Below are positions 1 to 6,190 of a stretch of 9,684 nucleotides of DNA, piece after piece. Under the pieces are notes generated by a model that was not told the DNA's origin, ran no database searches, and saw only the letters and a list, made by a program, of their open reading frames with translations. Source of the DNA: Nitrospiraceae bacterium (GTDB lineage Bacteria > Nitrospirota > Nitrospiria > Nitrospirales > Nitrospiraceae); NCBI GenBank assembly GCA_025934615.1, contig JAICXS010000044.1:1-9684 (forward strand). The letters run 5' to 3'. The translations under genes and the position numbers were made by a program. Position 1 is the first letter of the stretch. The number at the start of each line of letters is the position of its first letter.

Positions 1-74
1 AAGACGCCTGATCGTCGTGCTTCAAACGGCTTTCTGCACAATCGCAGCAACGCCGGGTTGGCATTAGCAGGAAG

Positions 75-1043
75 TTAGTTTGGCTGGGAGACGTGGCGCT
101 GAGCACAGTACTTCAGCACAATGGTGCTGAGTTCTTTGGGATCGAACTTTCCGACATAGTCGGTAGCGCCAACAACTTTCCCATGCTCACGATTGCATAC
201 CCCGGTGAGCGAGGAGTGCAGAATAATCGGCAGGTCATGGAAACGCGCATCTGCGCGGATCCGTTTCGTGAGGGTAAAGCCATCCATGGCCGGCATTTCG
301 ACGTCGCTCAATACCAAATGGAGGATGTCTCCAACAGTCTTGTGTCGCGACTCGGCTTCGTCCGCTACGCGAAGAAGCATGTCCCAGGCTTCCTGGCCGG
401 TGGTGGTCTCGATTGTCTTGACGCCGAGGCGAGTCAGGGTCTTGCGGATTTGCGTCCGGGCCACTGCTGAATCGTCTGCAAACAGCACCCGCTTGTCAGC
501 CAAGGCCGTTGGCGCGGCCTGGACCTGCTGCACGAGCGCCTCTTCGTGTTCAGGCATGAGATCGCTGAGGATTTTCTCCACGTCGACGAGGAGGACGGTG
601 AGGCCAGAATCGATCTTCGCGACCGCCGTAATGGTGCCTGGTTTCACTTTGTTGTGAACAAGCGCCGGTGGTGGGGCCACTTGGCCCCACGACACGCGGA
701 CGATCCGGTCGACATGTCTCACATGGAACGCCTGTACATTGCGGTTGTATTCCGTGACAATGAGATGGTCCGCCTTGCCGTCTTCCCGGGGAAAGTCAGG
801 CAGACTTAACACTTGCCGAAGATCGATGACCGGCAGCGTGGTCCCCCGGACAGACAACAGTCCCTCGATGCGCGCATCGGTTTCCGGAAGGCGGGTGAGA
901 GTCGGCATGGAGAACACTTCTCGAACCTTAAACACATTGATGCCGTAAATCTCGGGAACGCCCATAGAAAACAGCAAAATTTCAAATCGGTTGGCGCCGG
1001 CCAACTGCGTGCGGGCATCGATCTCTTGGATAAAGGATGACAT
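75..1043 (-). CDS. cheV: CheV-type chemotaxis coupling protein (CheW domain + receiver)
   Basis: A 322-residue protein with two domains. Residues about 15-165 are a CheW-like domain (motifs such as INVFKVREVF, GLLSVRG and LPVIDL), which in this family couples chemoreceptors to the kinase CheA. Residues about 185-312 are a response-regulator receiver. It has the acidic pair D190/D191, phospho-acceptor D247 in DVEMPAMDG, the switch serine near 277 and the conserved lysine K299 in GKFDP, the form usual in CheV. The receiver is complete, so phosphorylation by CheA should be possible, probably as adaptation or a phosphate sink; this role comes from the family, not from this sequence. I chose the ATG at 1043; an in-frame TTG at 1049 would add two residues. 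There is no strong Shine-Dalgarno site, and the predicted leader from the sigma-28 promoter is only about 10 bases. No other che gene is in the window. Confidence 0.95.
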   Translation of the reverse strand: MSSFIQEIDARTQLAGANRFEILLFSMGVPEIYGINVFKVREVFSMPTLTRLPETDARIEGLLSVRGTTLPVIDLRQVLSLPDFPREDGKADHLIVTEYNRNVQAFHVRHVDRIVRVSWGQVAPPPALVHNKVKPGTITAVAKIDSGLTVLLVDVEKILSDLMPEHEEALVQQVQAAPTALADKRVLFADDSAVARTQIRKTLTRLGVKTIETTTGQEAWDMLLRVADEAESRHKTVGDILHLVLSDVEMPAMDGFTLTKRIRADARFHDLPIILHSSLTGVCNREHGKVVGATDYVGKFDPKELSTIVLKYCAQRHVSQPN

Positions 1044-1060
1044 GCTCAATTTCTACGCTG

Positions 1061-1087
1061 TTATCGGCAGACAGGCAGCCTTTCTTA
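1061..1087 (-). promoter_or_regulatory. FliA (sigma-28) promoter of cheV
   Basis: On the minus strand the bases read TAAG (1087-1084), a 15-base spacer, then GCCGATAA (1068-1061). The sigma-28 consensus is TAAA-N15-GCCGATAA, so the -10 matches 8 of 8, the -35 core 3 of 4, and the spacing is exact. Transcription would start near 1053-1054, about 10 bases before the cheV ATG. The match together with a chemotaxis gene makes flagellar-class control likely. Confidence 0.8.
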
Positions 1088-1109
1088 AACCTTGAACTCG
1101 GTCAAGGTT
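1088..1109. repeat. Inverted repeat abutting the cheV -35 element
   Basis: Perfect 8-base arms AACCTTGA (1088-1095) and TCAAGGTT (1102-1109) with a 6-base centre. It lies directly upstream of the -35 of the sigma-28 promoter, where an activator or repressor could bind. It is not followed by a T-run, so a terminator is unlikely. The role is inferred from position only. Confidence 0.45.
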
Positions 1110-1442
1110 GAATGACCTGTCTTTAACTCTTGAGGAAATACCAGACGGGTCACCACGTTCTCTTCGTGAACCAAACTATAAGCAGGGCGTATTAGAACGA
1201 GGGAATCAATAGGTAGTACTATCCCGAGTCTATATGCACAAAAGCCTGCCGTGATACCATGACGTATGTTTTGATCCTAGGATAAGGACCGACAGGGCTT
1301 GTTCTCCTTTTTCCTATATTGCACCTAGCTATAAGGCTGTATAACACAATCGTGACGAGAAACCAGCAGCGACGGTGCCACGTCGCTTGCCTGGATGGCC
1401 GACCGCCTCCTCCTGTCGGTCGGTCATCCGTATGAGAACGAC
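1110..1442. other. Intergenic region between cheV and the RRM gene
   Basis: About 330 bases without a convincing gene on either strand. It must hold the promoter of the RRM gene. A possible plus-strand sigma-70-like pair is TTGCAC (1319-1324) and TATAAC (1340-1345), but the spacer is only 15 bases. A 10-base perfect palindrome, ATCCTAGGAT, lies at 1274-1283. The rest is a long leader if the start at 1443 is right. An in-frame ATG at 1395 has no ribosome binding site. Confidence 0.4.
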
Positions 1443-1727
1443 ATGGACCTTTTTGTCGACGGCTTACCCCCGTCATTGAGCAGTAAGGAACTCGCGGACT
1501 TGTTTGCCGGCTTTGGGACAGTCCTTCGTGCTGATGTAGCAAAGGGCAGGCACGGGACCCCGCTACAATTCGGGCTTGTCACGATGGGGACGAGCCGCGA
1601 CGCATTGAGGGCCATCGCGAGCTTACATAAATCGACCGTCGATGGCCATCTTCTCCTGGTCATGTTAGCCGAAAATCAATGGTCTGCCTGTCGCTCACAG
1701 TCATCGGTTCGAGACACGGCGCCTTAA
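1443..1727 (+). CDS. Small RNA-binding protein with one RRM domain
   Basis: A 94-residue protein that is almost entirely one RNA recognition motif, the type found as small stand-alone proteins in many bacteria. RNP2 is LFVDGL at residues 3-8 and the RNP1 position is QFGLVTM at 42-48. RNP1 is weakened: the usual [RK]G before the first aromatic is absent, F43 is kept and the second aromatic is replaced by L45. Helix residues SSKELADLFAGFG and the closing VDGHLLLV strand fit the fold. The ATG at 1443 puts the first strand right at the N-terminus, as in relatives, with a weak GAG about 6 bases upstream; an ATG at 1395 would add 16 residues. The 15-residue tail is short and not glycine-rich. RNA binding is probable; targets are unknown. 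It ends one base before the stop of the converging gene. Confidence 0.85.
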   Translation: MDLFVDGLPPSLSSKELADLFAGFGTVLRADVAKGRHGTPLQFGLVTMGTSRDALRAIASLHKSTVDGHLLLVMLAENQWSACRSQSSVRDTAP

Positions 1728-2018
1728 CTAGCGCGTTCCGCGAAGCAACCGAAATATTCGTGGATGCGCACCATACCTCTTGCCGGTTGAGTCCGCGAAA
1801 CGGAGTTGCGCTTCCCGCCCGATCTCGTCCAACTCTTGGTGGAGTCGGTCCAATTCCCGCTCGAACTCCTGCCAAGTTGTGCCCCCGGCGGTAAGCACGT
1901 ATCTATCCCCTGTCGGTCTTGCCTGAAAGCCCCGATAGTGCTTCACATACACATGGCCCACCGCGGGCAAATGCCGCTCCGGTAAAGGCTCCATGAACAA
2001 CAATCCAAATGAATCCAT
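1728..2018 (-). CDS. Small protein of unknown function
   Basis: A 96-residue soluble protein that I do not recognise. The first third holds a strand-like stretch (VGHVYVKHYRGF, about residues 19-30). Residues about 48-72 form a charged, probably coiled helix with WQEFERELDRLHQEL, and the C-terminus is basic. I chose the ATG at 2018 because GAG-type purines precede it; ATG at 1994 is an alternative, and a GTG at 2162 would add an unsupported hydrophobic extension. The stop codon (1728-1730) begins at the base after the RRM gene stop, so the two genes converge without any gap. The protein-like composition supports it being real; no function can be given. Confidence 0.6.
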   Translation of the reverse strand: MDSFGLLFMEPLPERHLPAVGHVYVKHYRGFQARPTGDRYVLTAGGTTWQEFERELDRLHQELDEIGREAQLRFADSTGKRYGAHPRIFRLLRGTR

Positions 2019-2258
2019 GCTCGATCTCAGCGTGACATTGAGGATAAGAACCAACGTAACAGGAGCACATGAGCAGCAGATTAAGACGAGCTTAGAAAGC
2101 TCTAAGGCAGCCGATAAGCATATCCTTCGAGTGTGCAACGCGGGTGTCCTGCGTGCGATCACGCGTCTACACCGTTGTGACTATTGGATGCTCCGGCGAA
2201 AAGGAATATCAGCGATACTCGTCAATGGGCTCTGTGTGTCGATGTGCCGGGCCAATAT

Positions 2259-2714
2259 CTAGGACGCTTGTGAAAGTGGATCCTGCGCACGTAGGGCGGG
2301 AAAGGTCGATGGATTGTGATTGTTATAGCGGTGTGGAACCGTTCGGTAGATGACGAGTTTGGCAAAATGGCGGAACAGCTTGGCGGCCACTTTGGGGTGT
2401 TCCGTGACGAGAGCGTCAACGCTGTCCTGGCTCACTACGAGAGACTCGCTGGGGACCAGAGCCATGACACTTAAAAGGGAAACGCGCGCCGTCACAACAG
2501 ATAGTTCATTCAGCACCTCGCCGGTGGTATACATTCGTACCACCGTTTTGCCACCGGCATCGATAGCTCTCGCTTGCAACCCGCCGCGTATAATAAACAG
2601 GGCTTCATGATGGGGATCGAAGGAGAGGTGGTCTCCGGCCAGAGAGGAAAGCCTTCGTCCATAGTGTTCTAAGACCCCCATCTCTTCTTCTCTCAGATCT
2701 TCGCGAAAGTCCAT
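2259..2714 (-). CDS. Stand-alone cyclic-nucleotide-binding-like domain protein
   Basis: A 151-residue protein whose residues about 25-125 fit the Crp/cNMP-binding beta-roll: LFIIRGGLQARA, then TGEVLNELSVV and a terminal helix with HPKVAAKLFRHFAKL. No helix-turn-helix follows, and the last 25 residues are polar and disordered-looking, so it is not a Crp-type transcription factor. The phosphate-binding cassette is altered: the usual GE-L pair is N69-E70-L71 and only R77 matches the conserved arginine, so nucleotide binding is doubtful. The start at 2714 is fixed by a GGAGGG site (2721-2726) six bases upstream; a longer frame to 2762 would overlap the upstream gene. It lies 40 bases after that gene and may be co-transcribed. 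It could be a regulatory subunit or a degenerate sensor. Confidence 0.75.
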   Translation of the reverse strand: MDFREDLREEEMGVLEHYGRRLSSLAGDHLSFDPHHEALFIIRGGLQARAIDAGGKTVVRMYTTGEVLNELSVVTARVSLLSVMALVPSESLVVSQDSVDALVTEHPKVAAKLFRHFAKLVIYRTVPHRYNNHNPSTFPALRAQDPLSQAS

Positions 2715-2720
2715 GAGAAG

Positions 2721-2726
2721 CCCTCC
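2721..2726 (-). promoter_or_regulatory. Strong ribosome binding site deciding the CNB-gene start
   Basis: GGAGGG on the minus strand, six bases before the ATG at 2714. It rules out the longer reading that begins at 2762. Confidence 0.75.
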
Positions 2727-2754
2727 AGGTTCTAGGCACGGAACTCGTTTATCG

Positions 2755-3036
2755 TCAGGCACACTCCATCGCGTTGTCCGGAACGAGTCCCATTATCACC
2801 GCAAGCTCATCGTGGAATAGAATGATATTGTCGTAGAGGCTGATGTACCCGCCCGCGACCCACAGGACACCAGGAATATCAGTGGGGCGACGTTCAGGAA
2901 AGTAGCGGGCCAAATAATTATCCCGGTCAACTCCTGACCTGTATGCGAGAGCCAGACTCAAGAGCGCCTCCATCAAGAATAACCGTAAAGCAATCGATTC
3001 TCGGCACCGAACCATATGACTGCTTTTCTCAGTCAT
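2755..3036 (-). CDS. Small protein of unknown function
   Basis: About 93 residues from the ATG at 3036. Other in-frame starts are a GTG at 3069 and an ATG at 3015; none has a good Shine-Dalgarno site, so the start is uncertain. The middle holds a hydrophobic helix (LRLFLMEALLSLALAY) and the C-terminal half is rich in aromatic and aliphatic residues (GVLWVAGGYISLYDNIILF). It is unlikely to be a true membrane protein because the helix is short and is followed by charged residues. I recognise no family. It ends 40 bases before the cyclic-nucleotide-binding-like gene, suggesting a two-gene unit. Both ATG candidates sit in the arms of a perfect 11-base inverted repeat, which is unusual. Confidence 0.5.
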   Translation of the reverse strand: MTEKSSHMVRCRESIALRLFLMEALLSLALAYRSGVDRDNYLARYFPERRPTDIPGVLWVAGGYISLYDNIILFHDELAVIMGLVPDNAMECA

Positions 3037-3040
3037 ATGG
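3012..3040. repeat. 11-base inverted repeat over the start-codon region
   Basis: Arms CCATATGACTG (3012-3022) and CAGTCATATGG (3030-3040) are perfectly complementary around a 7-base loop. Each arm contains CATATG, so both candidate ATG codons of the minus-strand gene are inside the stem. In mRNA this would form a strong hairpin; in DNA it could be an operator. No T-run follows on either strand. Confidence 0.6.
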
Positions 3041-3155
3041 AAGGGCAGCGTCGCGCCTCGAATTTTCACCTAGTGATGATCGGGGCCGTGCCTCTAAGTA
3101 TGTTGTAATATGCCCACTCGTCAATTCCCCTAATTACTGAGGTAAAAATAGTTAG

Positions 3156-3257
3156 ATGGATGGTGATAGAAGCGTGAAATATGGTTGGTGCCAAGGAGAT
3201 AGGGAGGATTTTATGAATCTTGGACAAGAATTGAGCGAAGACAGTAGAATTGTCTAA
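3156..3257 (+). CDS. Possible short plus-strand ORF with a strong internal start
   Basis: A 33-codon reading frame (ATG at 3156, TAA at 3255). The ATG at 3213 inside it is preceded by AGGGAGG with about 5-6 bases spacing and would give a 14-residue peptide, MNLGQELSEDSRIV. The good ribosome binding site is the only argument for translation. It could also be the 5' stub of a lost gene or a leader peptide, but nothing plus-strand follows nearby. I do not recognise the peptide. Confidence 0.25.
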   Translation: MDGDRSVKYGWCQGDREDFMNLGQELSEDSRIV

Positions 3258-3299
3258 CGACGAGTCCGCATCCTGCTATGGCTAAAACTTAATGCAATG

Positions 3300-4079
3300 T
3301 CAACCATGCCTAGCGGGCGTAGATTTACTGAGCATGGAGAGATAACGCGCGAGCCGGTCATGTACCGCCCGTTCAACGTATCGAAATTCTAGGCCGAAGA
3401 CACCCGGGCGAGTCCATCGAACGACCGCCACATTAATTTTGAGAGGCTGCACGGTATCGGGGAGCGTCAAGAGCACTGTCAGATAAGTGTCCGGCCGAAC
3501 CAGGCGAGACGATTGAATGTGGCAGCCTCCGAGTGAAAGATTGGACACTACTCCCTGCCCCTCGACCCGCCCGGTAAAGACAACTGCATGATTGACTTGA
3601 AATCGGGGATGCGCGCGCGGAACCAGCACCGCCTCCGGGAGCGCATCCTGTTGCACCGACGGCGTAGCGTGCGCATACAGAGCTTCATTCACAACCAGGC
3701 GCAACGACTCCGCGCGGAATGGCTTGCGCAACAACGGTTGTTTCTTCGGATCCATCCCTGGTGTATTTAAGAGCTGGTCCCCATAGGCCGACATGAGAAC
3801 CACTCGAAGGTCGGGATACCCAGCCAGCGCTTTCTTCATCAGTCCCACACCAGTCAGGACAGGTTGCGATCGGGAATGACCAGCTAACCGAGGCGTCGGC
3901 GGCCCAAGCTGAAAATCGGTGATGAGCAGCTTGACCGGGTGCCGGCCAAGCGCGTCAAGAGCCGCGGCGGCGTTGGACGACACTATCGTCCGATACCCCT
4001 CGCTCTCAAGCGCCTTGGCACAGTAGACCCGCATGTCGCTATCGTCATCAACAATTAAAACGGTCGGTTTGTGAGGCAT
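3300..4079 (-). CDS. Response regulator with receiver and PilZ domains
   Basis: A 259-residue, two-domain protein. Receiver, residues about 6-135: acidic D11-D13, phospho-acceptor D55 in LLITDFQL, switch serine S97 in VLMSA and K119 in LLRKPF. Between D55 and helix 3 there is an extra stretch of about 14 residues (roughly 59-76), where the family normally has a short MPxMDG loop. PilZ, residues about 153-250: both c-di-GMP binding motifs are intact, R155xxxR159 and N180-x-S182-x-x-G185. The output is thus expected to be phosphorylation-coupled c-di-GMP reading rather than DNA binding. I chose the ATG at 4079: a purine run (AGAGGGGGGAA, 4096-4086) sits 8 bases upstream and directly after the stop of the preceding gene. 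An ATG at 4103 would overlap that gene. It is translated as the second gene of a zinc-ribbon/receiver-PilZ unit; no histidine kinase is adjacent. Confidence 0.93.
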   Translation of the reverse strand: MPHKPTVLIVDDDSDMRVYCAKALESEGYRTIVSSNAAAALDALGRHPVKLLITDFQLGPPTPRLAGHSRSQPVLTGVGLMKKALAGYPDLRVVLMSAYGDQLLNTPGMDPKKQPLLRKPFRAESLRLVVNEALYAHATPSVQQDALPEAVLVPRAHPRFQVNHAVVFTGRVEGQGVVSNLSLGGCHIQSSRLVRPDTYLTVLLTLPDTVQPLKINVAVVRWTRPGVFGLEFRYVERAVHDRLARYLSMLSKSTPARHG

Positions 4080-4095
4080 CGAATGTTCCCCCCTC

Positions 4096-4320
4096 TCATC
4101 CATTGTCTACGGCCGCTCCCGACAACATAGCGACAGATTCATATCCAGGAGCCGCGATAGGCACGTGATATTTTTGCAGCGTCCGGTGTTTCATAATCTG
4201 AGAATCGAGGATATTTCCACAGTTGACGCATCGCCACATCATCTGTTCACGTAAATCGACACCAGCCAAGACATTGTAACGATCTGCTAAAAACAACCCT
4301 TGACAACGTTCACAGTTCAT
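4096..4320 (-). CDS. Small zinc-ribbon protein
   Basis: A 74-residue protein with two CxxC knuckles: C3-ERC6 at the very N-terminus and C31-VNC34, 24 residues apart, a spacing that can bind one zinc ion as a ribbon. The remaining residues are basic and then alanine/glycine-rich, with no further domain. The start is certain: GGAGGG (4330-4325) lies four bases before the ATG. The stop falls 16 bases before the receiver-PilZ start, and that gene's ribosome binding site fills the gap, so the two are very likely co-translated. Zinc binding is inferred from the cysteines; a role as partner or regulator of the receiver-PilZ protein is only suggested by the pairing. Confidence 0.8.
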   Translation of the reverse strand: MNCERCQGLFLADRYNVLAGVDLREQMMWRCVNCGNILDSQIMKHRTLQKYHVPIAAPGYESVAMLSGAAVDNG

Positions 4321-4631
4321 AATGCCCTCCTTGTTAAATTGCAGTACTGCCTACCGTTTCAAGAAGCGCACCTATTTGCACACGTTGGCAAGGCCTTGAT
4401 TTACCTTGGAAGACACGTAACCACACTCATACTGCGTGCCATCAAGGGCGTCTCAGACAAGACGGATGAAACATCTATTGATACGCTGCATACTATCTGG
4501 AATCCGAGCCATGCCGGCCATTAGGCATTCCGGTTACTGGAACCGAGTCGTTGCTGTCCGATGCTGAAGGTTCTTGCCTGAGACACTTTGCGAATATGAC
4601 GGGAAGAGCGCGCGGAAAGTACAAAAACTAA
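4321..4631. other. Intergenic region between zinc-ribbon and PilZ genes
   Basis: About 310 bases. It must hold the promoter of the zinc-ribbon gene and the 3' end of the single-domain PilZ transcript. I see no clear hairpin with a T-run and no sigma-54 or sigma-28 site. A plus-strand open frame crosses most of it (to 4524), but it lacks a ribosome binding site and starts inside the zinc-ribbon gene. Confidence 0.4.
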
Positions 4632-4940
4632 TTAGGCGGACGGCAAAGCCGTGATGAAATCCAGAAGACGACGTTGCTCCTCAAGCAGCAGGGACTGAAA
4701 CACAACGCCGAATTCCCACGCCGTGGCCCAACGAACTTCGGCAAGATCAATGCAGATCACAGGACCATCGTCGCCAGGATGGAATTCCAGGGTCAGTGAC
4801 TCGCCGGCTTTTACAACGGTCCCGCTCGAGATGCAACAACCATTGATGGAGAGATTCCGAATCACGCCGACCCCCTTTTGATCTCCAGAAAACGCGACCA
4901 GCAGGGAAACCGCGAACCGCTGTACGCTACGGACGATCAC
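4632..4940 (-). CDS. Single-domain PilZ protein
   Basis: A 102-residue protein made of one PilZ domain. Both c-di-GMP contact motifs are present: R4xxxR8 at the N-terminus and N29-x-S31-x-x-G34. It aligns throughout with the PilZ half of the receiver-PilZ protein 550 bases downstream (shared NLS-x-x-GC-x-I-x-S, VRW and FG-x-x-F positions), so the two are probably related copies. The start is a GTG at 4940 with AGGA about five bases upstream; the first arginine of the motif is residue 4, so no longer N-terminus is needed. Such proteins usually transmit c-di-GMP levels to a partner in motility, adhesion or polysaccharide export. The partner is not evident here. Confidence 0.92.
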   Translation of the reverse strand: MIVRSVQRFAVSLLVAFSGDQKGVGVIRNLSINGCCISSGTVVKAGESLTLEFHPGDDGPVICIDLAEVRWATAWEFGVVFQSLLLEEQRRLLDFITALPSA

Positions 4941-5149
4941 GGCGTCCTTTTGGCTGAGCGAAGGTCGTCTGTCGCGATTCGATGATGAGATTTTATGATG
5001 GTCTCACGCTGAAATGTGGGAGTGGCATAGGTCAAATCACTGGCAGCGCAGACATGCTGAGTCAACAACAATCCGAAGCTCCTTCATTCCTCCAGCACCG
5101 GTCTGCCACCATTACAGATTGCAGATCCGACGAGATTGGCCTGTCTTTA

Positions 5150-5983
5150 CTATGGCTGCGTTTGAAGAGCGCGGCGAAGGTCGCCCAAGGTTTTATACGT
5201 CTCCGTAGGGACCGCTCCATATTGAGGGGTGTGTTCATCGTCACGCGTCCCCAGCAAATAAATTTTCCATCCCGCCAACGGCAAGCGATCATCAAAATTT
5301 GGTGCCCGTGGGTCTCGTTGCCAAATGCCGGCAAACTTGAGTTCGTTCGCCTTCTTCTTTTTCGTTTTTTTGTCCGCCTTCTCTTTTGATTTCTCGGTCG
5401 CAAACGAGAATGTAAAATCGAATCCGACTTTGCCGGTCGCAAGCGGTGTGGCTTGGCCGACGACACTCCACGGCGGAGAAAAATAGCCCCGAGCACCTGT
5501 CGTCCCGATCTGTATCGGCTCCTTTTTTTCCTGAACGGCAATCTTCTCATGGCCATTTACCGAAGCCGGCCCATCCGGATAAGCTCTGCCCATCAGGTGC
5601 TCCACTAATTGCAGTTGAAGGCCGACGCGATCCAAAATGTCCAGCTCGGCGCCGCTTCGTAACTCGCCACCCGCGACGGCCACCGCTTTCCCGCCAACGA
5701 GCAAGAGCGTAAGAGCGGCCACTCGGTCCTTCTCCTTCGCCTCCTGCCGAATCCAAACGTCGCCACCTTGACCAATCTCCATGGTGATCAGTGTCTGACC
5801 ATCAAATCCGCCTGGCCGAAGCTTGACGCGATTAGCCTGAAGCCATTCCTCTTGGCCCGCCTCACTCACAAGCGCGATCAGCATGGCTACTGTCTGAATC
5901 AAGGCGGCAGCGCAATACCCTTTCCACGCGCGGGTCAACAGGCCGCCTCGGTTCCCTTTTTCGACCGGAGTCGCACTGATCAT
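5150..5983 (-). CDS. Secreted or membrane-anchored protein of unknown function
   Basis: A 277-residue protein. After a basic N-region (R19, K21) residues about 24-41 are hydrophobic (AAALIQTVAMLIALVSEA) and end near a plausible signal-peptidase site after A42; it could equally be an uncleaved anchor. The rest is predicted periplasmic: a beta-rich middle (about 55-150), then a segment with ARGYFSPPWSVVG, a very lysine-rich linker (about 198-211, EKSKEKADKKTKKKK) and a C-terminal part with W239KIYLLG. I do not recognise a family. The ATG at 5983 has AAGGGA about 6 bases upstream; an ATG at 6043 would add 20 residues without a ribosome binding site. It is divergent from the HD-GYP gene, with about 207 bases between the starts, so they may share regulation. 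Confidence 0.7.
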   Translation of the reverse strand: MISATPVEKGNRGGLLTRAWKGYCAAALIQTVAMLIALVSEAGQEEWLQANRVKLRPGGFDGQTLITMEIGQGGDVWIRQEAKEKDRVAALTLLLVGGKAVAVAGGELRSGAELDILDRVGLQLQLVEHLMGRAYPDGPASVNGHEKIAVQEKKEPIQIGTTGARGYFSPPWSVVGQATPLATGKVGFDFTFSFATEKSKEKADKKTKKKKANELKFAGIWQRDPRAPNFDDRLPLAGWKIYLLGTRDDEHTPQYGAVPTETYKTLGDLRRALQTQP

Positions 5984-6176
5984 GTCTTGTCCCTTGATAC
6001 GGAAATAGTCCGATGCGACTACGTTCGGATTTAACTGATGCATCTTAGGGGATCAGCAGGCTGCAGTCAAAATTCAAGCAGCAGAGAGGCACAGCAGAAG
6101 CTTCCCTGAACGTCGTCTTCAATCGTGTTCCGAGGGCAACACTCATACGCCGACGCTCAAGACCCATGTCGTTTAT

Positions 6177-6184
6177 GCCGATAC
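6177..6184 (+). promoter_or_regulatory. Possible weak sigma-28-like -10 element before the HD-GYP gene
   Basis: GCCGATAC matches the sigma-28 -10 at 7 of 8 positions. At the correct 15-base spacing the -35 is CAAG (6158-6161), only 2 of 4. Transcription would start about at the ATG (6191), giving a leaderless message. Could well be chance. Confidence 0.25.
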
Positions 6185-6190
6185 GAACGT

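Noticed and set aside
2110..2117. Perfect sigma-28 -10 octamer GCCGATAA on the plus strand
   Set aside because: No TAAA-like -35 at the 15-base spacing and no plus-strand gene follows; taken as chance.
1994..2162. N-terminal extension (GTG at 2162) with a hydrophobic segment for the small minus-strand gene
   Set aside because: No ribosome binding site and atypical composition; ATG 2018 is better supported.
4300..4524. Plus-strand 74-codon open frame across the zinc-ribbon upstream region
   Set aside because: Starts inside the zinc-ribbon gene, covers its ribosome binding site, has no ribosome site of its own and no recognisable motif.
4540..4557. Sigma-54-like TGG...TTGCT
   Set aside because: The spacing between the two elements is two bases too long.
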